This document shows positions 7,271 through 14,901 of a stretch of 33,282 bases of DNA, in pieces. The stretch covers positions 1 through 33,282 of the forward strand of contig CAJMOT010000006.1 of assembly GCA_905214995.1 (NCBI GenBank). Direction: 5' to 3'. The position numbers and the translations under genes are program-made. The notes beneath the pieces are model-generated. The model saw only the letters and a list, made by a program, of their open reading frames with translations. It searched no databases and was not told the origin of the DNA. The stretch is from an uncultured bacterium (GTDB lineage Bacteria; Verrucomicrobiota; Verrucomicrobiia; Opitutales; Intestinicryptomonadaceae). Within the stretch, counting starts at the first letter, position 1. Each line of letters starts with the position of its first letter.

Positions 7271-8467
7271 ATGACAACCGCTCAAAAATACGAAAAATAC
7301 ACGCTACCGATGTTCGGGAAGCGGACGTTCGAGGCCGTTTCCGGAAAGGGCTGCGTCCTGACGGGCGCGGACGGGAGAAAATATCTCGACTTCGGCGCGG
7401 GAATCGCCGTCAATTCGCTGGGGCATGCGAATCCGCGATGGGTGAAGGCGGTCGCGCGCCAGGCGGCGACTTTGGCGCATTGCAGCAACCTCTACCTCAC
7501 GAAAGTCCACGCCGACCTCGCCGAAAAGCTTGTCGGGCTGATAGGCGGCGGCAAGGTGTTTTTTTGCAATTCCGGCGCGGAAGCCAACGAGGCGCTCATC
7601 AAGGCGGCGCGCCTCCACGGGGTGAAAGTCGCGGGCAAAGAGGGCGTGAAGTGCAGGATAGTCACGGCTGTCGACTGTTTTCACGGGCGCACGCTCGGGG
7701 CGGTGGCGGCCACGGCGCAGTATAAAATCCAGCACAACTTCGCGCCGCTTTTGGAGGGGTTTTCATACGCCAAGTTCAACGACGCGGACTCATTCGCCGC
7801 GCAGATGGGCGACGACGTGGCGGCGGTTCTCGTCGAGCCCGTGCAGGGCGAAAGCGGCGTGACGCCCGCGACAAAGGAGTTTTTGAAGGCGCTCGGCGGG
7901 CTTTGCAAAAAGTTCGGCGCAATGCTGCTTTTCGACGAAATCCAGTGCGGGACGGGCAGGAGCGGAAAATTTCTCGCCTGCCAGAGGTACGGGGTAAAGC
8001 CCGACGGCGTGTCGCTCGCCAAGGGCATCGCGGGAGGCTTTCCGATGGGCGCCATTTGGCTCGGCTCCAAATATTGCGACCTCTTTACCCCTGGCTCGCA
8101 CGGCTCGACTTTCGGCGGCAATCCGCTCGCGTGCGCCGCGGCCCTCGCGACCCTCGAAGAATTCGAGCGGCGCGGGCTTGTGGAAAACGCGCGCGAAATG
8201 GGCGAGCTTCTCGCAAAGGGGCTCGATAAAATCGCGAAAAAGTTTCCCGGCAAAATCGCGGCGGCGCGCGGGCTCGGGCTTATGCGCGCGGTGGCGTTCC
8301 GGCCGGAGTATCCCAACGCGGCGGTCTGCGAAAGGCTGCGCGAAAACGGGCTCATACTCATCCCCGCGGGGGCAAACGCTCTCAGGTTCCTCCCGCCGCT
8401 GACGGTAAAGCCTTCGGAAATCGGAAAGGCGCTCAAAATATTCGAAAAGACAATCTCGGAACTTTAA
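7271..8467 (+). CDS. argD: Acetylornithine aminotransferase
   Basis: A PLP-dependent class III aminotransferase converting N-acetylglutamate semialdehyde to N-acetylornithine. It has 398 residues. The PLP lysine is Lys251 in SLAKGIAGGFPMGA. FDEIQCGTGRSG carries the aspartate that contacts the pyridine nitrogen, and FFCNSGAEANEAALK-like text (here FFCNSGAEANEALIK) is the phosphate-binding region. SHGSTFGGNPLACAAA is the typical downstream motif. It starts seven bases after argB and ends five bases before argF. Its position in the operon makes arginine synthesis the role, rather than ornithine or GABA turnover. Confidence 0.95.
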   Translation: MTTAQKYEKYTLPMFGKRTFEAVSGKGCVLTGADGRKYLDFGAGIAVNSLGHANPRWVKAVARQAATLAHCSNLYLTKVHADLAEKLVGLIGGGKVFFCNSGAEANEALIKAARLHGVKVAGKEGVKCRIVTAVDCFHGRTLGAVAATAQYKIQHNFAPLLEGFSYAKFNDADSFAAQMGDDVAAVLVEPVQGESGVTPATKEFLKALGGLCKKFGAMLLFDEIQCGTGRSGKFLACQRYGVKPDGVSLAKGIAGGFPMGAIWLGSKYCDLFTPGSHGSTFGGNPLACAAALATLEEFERRGLVENAREMGELLAKGLDKIAKKFPGKIAAARGLGLMRAVAFRPEYPNAAVCERLRENGLILIPAGANALRFLPPLTVKPSEIGKALKIFEKTISEL

Positions 8468-8472
8468 ACCCA

Positions 8473-9426
8473 ATGGTAAGATCATTTTTAAGAGACACCG
8501 ATTTGACTCCCGCCGAAGCCGCGGAAGTGTTTGAACTCGCGCACCGCTACAAAAAGCTGCGCCCCGCCGGAACGCTCGACGCGCTGCGCGGGCAGAGCTG
8601 GGGGCTCGTGTTCTTCAAGAAGAGCACGCGCACGCGCCTCTCGTTCGAGGCCGGAATATACGAGCTCGGCGGCCATCCGATGGTTTTGCAGGCCGACGAT
8701 TTGCAGATTTCGCGCGGCGAGACCGTCGAGGACACCGCAAGGATATTCGGCAGGTTTCTCCACGGCATAGTCGTCAGGACGTTTGAGCAGGATATGGTGG
8801 ACACTTTCGCGAAGTATTCGGGGCTGCCCGTCGTAAACGCGCTCACCGATCTTCTCCACCCATGCCAGAGCTACACCGACATGTTTACGATGATAGAGCA
8901 TTTCGGCAAGGGCTCCGAGGATCCCGAGTGCATACGCGGCAAAAAGTTTGCGTTCTTCGGCGACACCGCGTGCAACATGGCGTATTCGCTCGCTCTCGCG
9001 GGCTCTATGTTCGGCGTGGACGTCGTGCTGTGCGGCCCCGAGAAATTCCGCCCCGGCAGGGAGCTCGACGTCCTCTTTGAATCCGCCGGTCTCGGCAGCC
9101 GCTATTCATTCACTTCCGATCCCCGCGAGGCCGCGGAGGGCGCGGACGTGTTCTACACCGACGTGTGGGTCAGCATGGGCAAGGAGGGCGAGAAGGCGGA
9201 GCGCATAAAGACGATGTCGCCCTACCAGGTCAACGAAAAGCTCGTGGCGCTCGGTTCTAAGGACTCGATATTCATGCACTGCCTGCCCGCCCACTCCGGC
9301 GAGGAAGTCACGGAGGGCGTCCTGCGCTCCGAAAAGAGCATAGTCTTCGACCAGGCCGAAAACCGCCTCCACGTCCAAAAGGCGATAGTCAGCTGGCTCG
9401 TGAACAAGAACCGCAGCCTGGCGTAA
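8473..9426 (+). CDS. argF: Ornithine carbamoyltransferase
   Basis: Makes citrulline from ornithine and carbamoyl phosphate. It has 317 residues. STRTR at 51-55 binds carbamoyl phosphate, DLLHPCQ and HCLPAH (Cys270) are the second-domain active-site motifs, and DVWVSMGKEGE is the SMG loop typical of ornithine rather than acetylornithine carbamoyltransferases. That fits the cyclic pathway in which ArgJ has already released ornithine. The residue after HCLPAH is Ser rather than the common Arg. It starts five bases after argD with no ribosome binding site and is the last arg gene before the dpnI insertion. Confidence 0.95.
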   Translation: MVRSFLRDTDLTPAEAAEVFELAHRYKKLRPAGTLDALRGQSWGLVFFKKSTRTRLSFEAGIYELGGHPMVLQADDLQISRGETVEDTARIFGRFLHGIVVRTFEQDMVDTFAKYSGLPVVNALTDLLHPCQSYTDMFTMIEHFGKGSEDPECIRGKKFAFFGDTACNMAYSLALAGSMFGVDVVLCGPEKFRPGRELDVLFESAGLGSRYSFTSDPREAAEGADVFYTDVWVSMGKEGEKAERIKTMSPYQVNEKLVALGSKDSIFMHCLPAHSGEEVTEGVLRSEKSIVFDQAENRLHVQKAIVSWLVNKNRSLA

Positions 9427-9453
9427 GGCGGCGCGAAAACTGAGCGGCGTCTG

Positions 9454-9708
9454 ATGAACCTGAATTTCCCCGAACTCGCCGCCGTCGGGCGCTACAAAAG
9501 CTCTTCCCAGAAAATTCGCGTATTGAGCGAGGCGTGGGCGGAGCGGAATCTCTTCTGCCCCGTGTGCGGAAATCCGCATTTGGGGCATTATGGGGCGAAC
9601 CGTCCCGTTGCAGACTTCTTTTGCGAAAATTGCAATTCAGACTTTGAGTTGAAAAGCAAGAGGGAGATCTGGGTGAAAAAATTTCCGATGGCGCGTATGG
9701 GGCGATGA
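9454..9708 (+). CDS. dpnI: DpnI-family restriction endonuclease, N-terminal part (frameshifted)
   Basis: An 84-residue frame closely resembling the catalytic domain of DpnI, which cuts GATC only when the adenine is N6-methylated. The PD-(D/E)xK residues are present (Asp54 in PVADFF, Glu65 and Lys67 in FELKSK), as are the four zinc cysteines (35, 38, 57, 60 in CPVCG and FCENC). The frame then derails after REIWVKK and stops at 9708. The remainder of DpnI continues in another frame at once, with its ATG overlapping this stop (ATGA at 9705-9708). Adding one A to the six-A run at 9676-9681 would give VKKISDGAY, matching the NDGAY region of DpnI, and a 256-residue protein (DpnI has 254). It may be a pseudogene, a phase-variable gene, a two-part enzyme or an assembly error. 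Confidence 0.85.
   Translation: MNLNFPELAAVGRYKSSSQKIRVLSEAWAERNLFCPVCGNPHLGHYGANRPVADFFCENCNSDFELKSKREIWVKKFPMARMGR
9676..9681 (+). other. Six-adenine run at the dpnI frameshift
   Basis: GTG-AAA-AAA-TTT in the upstream frame. A run of seven A would restore the DpnI frame exactly at the expected alignment point. A -1 ribosomal slip on AAA-AAA would give the same product. This makes the run the probable mutation or slippage site. Confidence 0.7.
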
Positions 9709-10223
9709 TAAGCCGCGTGAACTCAAATAGAAATCCAAATTTTTTCTTCTTATCGTACTTGGAAAATCGCGTGCGCGATTTGCTTTTCGTTCCGAACTAT
9801 TTTTTTACGCCGTCAATTATAGAAAAGCGAAATCCGTTGTCGCAAACCGCGCGCAGGGCCGGTTGGGTCGGGTGCAACATAAATATTTCAAAAATCCCAT
9901 CCGCCGGTAAAATCCGCATCGTAAGCGACGGAAACTCCGCCGGCGTAGCCGGAGTTTTGGCATCTGCCGCCCGTGCAAAAAACCTTTTTATCGGGAATGT
10001 CGGAGCAAGAGGATGGCTTCTGGATGTCCTCAGGTGTCTGGAGAAAATTGAAGGCGGAGAATTTTCCATAGATCAAGTTTACGGATTTTCCGGACATTTG
10101 AAATCGTTGCATCCCCAAAACAATTTTGTGCGTGAAAAAATCCGCCAGCAGTTGCAAATTTTGCGCGACAGGGGATTGCTCAGGTTCAAATCCCGAGGGA
10201 AATACGAGCTTATAGCCGTTTGA
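9705..10223 (+). CDS. dpnI: DpnI-family restriction endonuclease, C-terminal part
   Basis: This 172-residue frame carries the rest of DpnI. RVNSNRNPNFFFLSY completes the nuclease domain, LSQTARRAGWVGCNI is a strong family match, and the C-terminal winged helix that reads methylated GATC is intact (REKIRQQLQILRDRGLL and FKSRGKYEL). The natural coding frame begins upstream of this ATG, in DGAYGAM. If translation re-initiates at the ATGA overlap, the two parts could still assemble, missing only a few residues around the junction. Base composition differs sharply from the flanking arg genes: 9721-9780 has 21 G/C of 60, against 40 of 60 at 4321-4380 in argC. No cognate methylase is seen, as expected for an enzyme that attacks methylated foreign DNA. 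Confidence 0.85.
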   Translation: MISRVNSNRNPNFFFLSYLENRVRDLLFVPNYFFTPSIIEKRNPLSQTARRAGWVGCNINISKIPSAGKIRIVSDGNSAGVAGVLASAARAKNLFIGNVGARGWLLDVLRCLEKIEGGEFSIDQVYGFSGHLKSLHPQNNFVREKIRQQLQILRDRGLLRFKSRGKYELIAV

Positions 10224-10300
10224 AATATTGCAAATAAAAGCTTTTAATGCTCTGTAAAACGATTATTAATAGGGCGAATTTTTTAACGAAACCGATTAAA

Positions 10301-11560
10301 ATGAAAGTCGTATTAGCATATTCTGGAGGTCTCGACACCTCCGTTATCGTCAAGTGGATCAAAGACCGCTTTAACGCCGAGGTGGTTACGTTTGCCGCCA
10401 ATGTCGGGCAGCAGGAGGAGCTGGACGGCCTTGCCGAAAAGGCCAAGGCCACGGGGGCTTCCGCCCACTACACCGTCGACTTGCAGGACGAATTCGTCTC
10501 CGACTTCATCTACCCGATGATCCGCGCAAACGCGATTTACGAGGGACAGTATTATCTGGGAACCTCCATCGCCCGCCCGCTCATCGCCAAGGCGCAAATC
10601 GAAATCGCCCGCAAGGAGGGCGCAACCCACGTCGCCCACGGCGCGACCGGCAAGGGCAACGACCAGTGCCGCTTTGAAATCTCCTACGCCGCCCTCGCAC
10701 CCGACATTCAGGTGATCTCCCCGTGGAGAATCGACGAGTTCCGCAAGGCTTTCCCGGGTAGAACCGAGATGATTGAATATTGCAAGTCGCACAACATAAA
10801 CGTCCAGGCCTCCGCCAAGAAGCCCTATTCAATGGACAGGAACATGCTCCACATCTCCTACGAGGCGGGAATCCTCGAAGACCCGTGGTTTGACCCGACC
10901 GTCCCCGAGAACAAGGACATGTTCAAGACCACCGTTTCCCCCGAGGACGCCCCCGACAAGCCTACATATCTGGAATTGACTTTTGAAAAGGGCGACTGCG
11001 TGGCAATAGACGGCAAGGCGATGAAGCCCTCCGACATTCTGCGCGCGCTCAACAAAATCGGCGGCGAAAACGGGATCGGCAGGGTTGACATAGTCGAAAA
11101 CCGCTTTGTGGGCATGAAGAGCCGCGGCGTGTACGAAACCCCCGGCGGCACGATTCTCGAATTTGCGCACCGCAACATGGAGACAATTACCATGGACAGG
11201 GAGCTCATGCACTTGCGCGACAGCCTCATTCCCAAGTACGCCGAGCTGATTTACAACGGCTTCTGGTACGCTCCCGAGCGCGAGGCCCTGCAAGCTTTCG
11301 TCGACAAGAGCCAGGAAAAAGTCAGCGGGGTCGTCAAGGTGAAGCTCTACAAGGGCAACATCGCCTGCGTCGGAAGGAAGAGCCCGTTCAGCCTCTACGA
11401 CGAAAACATCGCCTCCATGGAGGGCGTCAAGAGCGACTACAACCAGGACGACGCCACCGGATTTATCCGCCTGCAATCGCTGCGCCTCAAAGAGCGCGCG
11501 CGCAAGCAGGGCGTTCCCGAAGAAGCTTTCGCAAAAAAATCGAATCTCGTGAGGGAATAG
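10301..11560 (+). CDS. argG: Argininosuccinate synthase
   Basis: Joins citrulline and aspartate using ATP, the penultimate step to arginine. It has 419 residues from the ATG at 10301; an in-frame ATG at 10247 is rejected because the family starts at KVVLAYSGGLDTS. The PP-loop is YSGGLDTS. GATGKGNDQ and the segment with DRNMLHISYEAGILE are also typical, as is GRKSPFSLYD near the C-terminus. It sits 77 bases after dpnI behind an A/T-rich leader without a ribosome binding site, so a private promoter is possible. argH is not present after it. Confidence 0.96.
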   Translation: MKVVLAYSGGLDTSVIVKWIKDRFNAEVVTFAANVGQQEELDGLAEKAKATGASAHYTVDLQDEFVSDFIYPMIRANAIYEGQYYLGTSIARPLIAKAQIEIARKEGATHVAHGATGKGNDQCRFEISYAALAPDIQVISPWRIDEFRKAFPGRTEMIEYCKSHNINVQASAKKPYSMDRNMLHISYEAGILEDPWFDPTVPENKDMFKTTVSPEDAPDKPTYLELTFEKGDCVAIDGKAMKPSDILRALNKIGGENGIGRVDIVENRFVGMKSRGVYETPGGTILEFAHRNMETITMDRELMHLRDSLIPKYAELIYNGFWYAPEREALQAFVDKSQEKVSGVVKVKLYKGNIACVGRKSPFSLYDENIASMEGVKSDYNQDDATGFIRLQSLRLKERARKQGVPEEAFAKKSNLVRE

Positions 11561-11567
11561 CGGCTCC

Positions 11568-12932
11568 GTGAGAATCTGCTGCATAGGCGCGGGCTATGTC
11601 GGCGGCCCGACGATGACGGTGATAGCCCGCAAATGCCCCGATATCCGCGTGGATGTCGTGGACATAAACGCGGAGCGCATCGCCGCGTGGAATTCCGACA
11701 GCCTTCCGGTATTCGAGCCCGGGCTCGAAGAAATCGTGCGCCTGTGCCGCGGCAAAAACCTGTTTTTCTCCACGGACGTGGACGCCGCGATAGACGCGGC
11801 CGACATAGTTTTCATATCGGTAAACACGCCGACGAAAACCTACGGGTACGGCGCGGGCAGCGCGTCCGACCTGCGGTTTGTGGAAAGCTGCGCGCGCAAG
11901 ATTGCGGAGGTCTCGCGGAGCGGGAAGATCGTCGTCGAAAAGTCGACGCTGCCCGTGCGGACCGCCGACGTGATAAGGCAGATCCTCTCCTCGACGGGAA
12001 TGGAGTTCCAGGTGCTCTCCAATCCCGAGTTCCTCGCCGAGGGCACGGCTGTAAGAGACCTCGAATCCCCCGACCGCGTCCTCATCGGAGGCGACGAAGA
12101 CACCGAGGCGGGGAGAAGCGCCATCGACGAGCTCGCGGGCATCTACGCCCGATGGGTGCCGGAGGACAGGATAATCAAGACAAACCTTTGGTCGAGCGAG
12201 CTCAGCAAGCTAACGGCGAACGCGTTTTTGGCGCAGCGCATAAGCTCTATAAACTCCATAAGCGCGCTCTGCGAGGCCACGGGCGCGGACGTCGAGCAGG
12301 TCGCGCGCGCAGTCGGCTCCGACACGCGCATAGGCTCCAAGTTCCTCAACAGCTCCGTGGGATACGGGGGGTCGTGCTTCCAAAAGGATCTGCTGAACCT
12401 GATCTACCTTTGCGAGCATTTCAACCTGCCGGAGGTCGCGCGCTACTGGCGGGGAGTTGTGGAAATAAACGCCTACCAGAAGCGGAGGTTCGCCGAGGGC
12501 GTGATAGACTCGCTGTACCGCAACATCTGCGGGAAGAGGCTCGCGATTTTCGGTTTCGCGTTCAAGGAGGACACTAACGACACCAGGGAGTCTCCGGCAA
12601 TCGACATTTGCAGGCTCTTTCTCAACGAGCGCGCGCAGCTTGCGATCTTCGACCCCAAAGTTTCAAAAAAACAGATTCTCGCCGATCTCAATGCGGAGGA
12701 GGGCGATCCGCGCGTTGAATTTTGCGCCTCGCCGTACGAGGCCGCCGAAAATGCGCACGCGATTGTTTTGTTGACACAGTGGAGAGAATTTAAAAACTTG
12801 GACTACAAAAAAATCAAATCGGCTATGGCGACCCCCGCATGGATATTCGACGGCAGAAACTGCCTCGACCACCGACTTCTTGGCGAACTCGGCTTCCTTT
12901 TGCGCGGCATAGGAAAAGGGAATTTGTCGTAG
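11568..12932 (+). CDS. UDP-glucose 6-dehydrogenase, eukaryote-like type
   Basis: Oxidises UDP-glucose twice with NAD to UDP-glucuronate, a precursor for acidic surface polysaccharides. It has 454 residues from a GTG start seven bases after argG. The N-terminal CIGAGYVGGPTMTVIARKCP and the catalytic segment YGGSCFQKDLLNLIYLCE closely follow the animal/plant version of the enzyme rather than the shorter bacterial TuaD/KfiD type. VNTPTKTYG and FKEDTNDTRESPAIDI also fit. The nucleophile is the Cys of GGSCFQKD. Its place at the end of an arg operon has no obvious metabolic reason, but PEP-CTERM proteins in this window fit an exopolysaccharide producer. Confidence 0.93.
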   Translation: MRICCIGAGYVGGPTMTVIARKCPDIRVDVVDINAERIAAWNSDSLPVFEPGLEEIVRLCRGKNLFFSTDVDAAIDAADIVFISVNTPTKTYGYGAGSASDLRFVESCARKIAEVSRSGKIVVEKSTLPVRTADVIRQILSSTGMEFQVLSNPEFLAEGTAVRDLESPDRVLIGGDEDTEAGRSAIDELAGIYARWVPEDRIIKTNLWSSELSKLTANAFLAQRISSINSISALCEATGADVEQVARAVGSDTRIGSKFLNSSVGYGGSCFQKDLLNLIYLCEHFNLPEVARYWRGVVEINAYQKRRFAEGVIDSLYRNICGKRLAIFGFAFKEDTNDTRESPAIDICRLFLNERAQLAIFDPKVSKKQILADLNAEEGDPRVEFCASPYEAAENAHAIVLLTQWREFKNLDYKKIKSAMATPAWIFDGRNCLDHRLLGELGFLLRGIGKGNLS

Positions 12933-12957
12933 ACCGTACGGACAATCAGGCAAACGG

Positions 12958-12995
12958 AAAGCGCGGTTCCCTCCACAAAAGAATCGCGCTTTTTT
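12958..12995 (+). terminator. Terminator of the arg-ugd operon
   Basis: The stem AAAGCGCGGTTC (12958-12969) / GAATCGCGCTTT (12981-12992), with one G-U pair, is followed by a run of six T (12990-12995). It separates the arg operon from leuA. Confidence 0.8.
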
Positions 12996-13023
12996 GTGCC
13001 GGAAAATTTAACCGACCGACAAA

Positions 13024-14715
13024 ATGCAGGCAAAGAAAAAATACATACGAAGACCCGACATAGATCTGCCGGACAGGCAGTGGCCCTCAAAAAAAATCGA
13101 GCGCGCGCCGATATGGTGCAGCGTCGATTTGCGCGACGGCAACCAGGCGCTCGCGATCCCCATGGGAGTGGACGAAAAGCTCCGCCTGTACAAAGAGCTC
13201 CTGAAAATCGGGTTCAGGGAAATAGAGGTTGGCTTTCCGGCGGCGAGCGACACCGAGTACGCCTTTCTGAGAAAGCTCGTGGACGAAAACCTCGTTCCGG
13301 ACGGCGTGTCTTTGCAGGTGCTCACGCAGAGCCGCGAACACCTCATCCGCAAGACGTTCGAGTCCCTCAAAGGCGCGAAGAGCGCGATAGTCCACCTCTA
13401 CAATAGCACTTCCGCCTTGCAGCGCAAGGTGACGTTCAAAATGTCGAGGGCCGAAATCGTCGAGATAGCCCGCACAGGCGCGCGCCTCGTGCGCTCCATG
13501 GCCGACGACCTCGAGGCCGCGGGCACGCGCGTGCGCATGGAATACTCCCCCGAGAGCTTCAGCGACACCGAGCTGGACTTCGCCCTCGAAATATGCGAGG
13601 CCGTCAAGGAAATCTGGAAGCCGACGCCGGACAGCAAAATCATAATCAACCTGCCCGAGACCGTGCAGTACAGCTCGCCCAACGTCTACGCCGACCAGAT
13701 TGAGTGGATGAGCCGCAACATATCGCAGCGCGACTTGGTGGAAATAAGCCTCCACACGCACAACGACCGCGGAACGGGGGTTGCCGCCACGGAATTCGGA
13801 ATCATGGCGGGCGCCGACAGGGTTGAGGGCACGCTCTTCGGAAACGGCGAGCGCACGGGCAATCTCGACATAGTGACGGTTGCGCTCAACATGTACGCCG
13901 AGGGCGTCGATCCCGGGCTCGAACTGTCGAATCTTCCGGAAATCCGCCGCGTGTACGAGGAGTGCACCGGCATGAAAGTCCCGCCGCGCCACCCGTATGC
14001 GGGCGACCTCGTGTTCACGGCGTTCAGCGGCTCGCACCAGGACGCCATAAAAAAGGGCATGGAAATAATGCGCTCCGGCGGCGGCAAATGGGAGGTTCCG
14101 TACCTGCTCATCGACCCGCGCGACATCGGGTGCTCTTACGAGGCGATTATACGCATAAACTCGCAGAGCGGAAAGGGCGGGGTGTGCTACATTCTCGGCG
14201 AGGAATTCGGATTCGACATACCAAAGCCGATGATGCAGCAGGTCGGCGACTTCGTGAACGGCGAGGCCGACAAGCTCGGCAGGGAGCTTCAGCCGTCGGA
14301 AATATATTCGATTTTCGCCGGGGAATTTGTCGGGCGCGAGGCTCCGGTAAAGCTCGAATCCTACAAAATGGCCTACGAGGAGGGCGACGCCGACGAGCCG
14401 AAAGCCGTAAAAATAACCGCAAAGCTTCTCGTCTGCGGCGATGAAAAGACCGTCGCCGCGCGCGGCAACGGCCCGATAAACGCGCTCGTAAACGCCTTCG
14501 ACCAAAACGGAATGAAAAACTTCAAAGTCGCCGACTACCGCTCGCACGCAATAGGCAAGGGTTCCGCCACGAATTCCGCCGCCTATGTGTGCATAGAGTC
14601 GCAGGGGGGCGGACGTTCCGTTTGGGGCGTCGGGGTGGACGCCAACATCGAATCCGCGGGGCTGAAAGCCTTGGTGTCTGCCTACAATAGGCTTGCCGGC
14701 GAAAAGCGGGCATAG
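13024..14715 (+). CDS. leuA: 2-isopropylmalate synthase, long (LeuA2) type
   Basis: Condenses acetyl-CoA with 2-oxoisovalerate, the committed step of leucine synthesis. It has 563 residues, the length of the LeuA2 group that includes the actinobacterial/fungal-type enzyme. CSVDLRDGNQAL opens the HMGL-like TIM barrel with its metal-binding Asp. ISLHTHNDRGTGVA supplies the metal histidines, and GTLFGNGERTGN is the second signature. The C-terminal part, from about residue 430, is the regulatory domain for leucine feedback. It is a single-gene unit between two terminators. The ATG lies only 28 bases after the previous T-run, behind an A-rich leader (GACCGACAAA) with no ribosome binding site. Confidence 0.94.
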   Translation: MQAKKKYIRRPDIDLPDRQWPSKKIERAPIWCSVDLRDGNQALAIPMGVDEKLRLYKELLKIGFREIEVGFPAASDTEYAFLRKLVDENLVPDGVSLQVLTQSREHLIRKTFESLKGAKSAIVHLYNSTSALQRKVTFKMSRAEIVEIARTGARLVRSMADDLEAAGTRVRMEYSPESFSDTELDFALEICEAVKEIWKPTPDSKIIINLPETVQYSSPNVYADQIEWMSRNISQRDLVEISLHTHNDRGTGVAATEFGIMAGADRVEGTLFGNGERTGNLDIVTVALNMYAEGVDPGLELSNLPEIRRVYEECTGMKVPPRHPYAGDLVFTAFSGSHQDAIKKGMEIMRSGGGKWEVPYLLIDPRDIGCSYEAIIRINSQSGKGGVCYILGEEFGFDIPKPMMQQVGDFVNGEADKLGRELQPSEIYSIFAGEFVGREAPVKLESYKMAYEEGDADEPKAVKITAKLLVCGDEKTVAARGNGPINALVNAFDQNGMKNFKVADYRSHAIGKGSATNSAAYVCIESQGGGRSVWGVGVDANIESAGLKALVSAYNRLAGEKRA

Positions 14716-14816
14716 TTTTCCCGCGGCGGCAAGCGTTAGCCGTTCCGGAGCCGGCGGCCGCACGGCACGGGCTGGCTCTGCGGTTTGCCGGAAATTTGTC
14801 CGGACGGCGTTTCGAT

Positions 14817-14858
14817 TAAAAAAGAACCGTTCCATTTTCGTCGGAGCGGTTCTTTTTT
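14817..14858. terminator. Bidirectional terminator between leuA and the Gfo/Idh gene
   Basis: The stem AAAGAACCGTTCC (14821-14833) / GGAGCGGTTCTTT (14843-14855) has an A-run on its left and a T-run on its right. It can therefore end the plus-strand leuA transcript and the minus-strand Gfo/Idh transcript that converge here. Confidence 0.8.
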
Positions 14859-14901
14859 CCCTTCCCAAATGCCGCCGGTTTTCGGCGGCGGATTGCCTCT
14901 C

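Noticed and set aside
12933..13023. Possible leucine leader peptide or riboswitch before leuA
   Set aside because: The space holds only the previous terminator and about 28 bases. I see no Leu-codon run and no aptamer-like structure.
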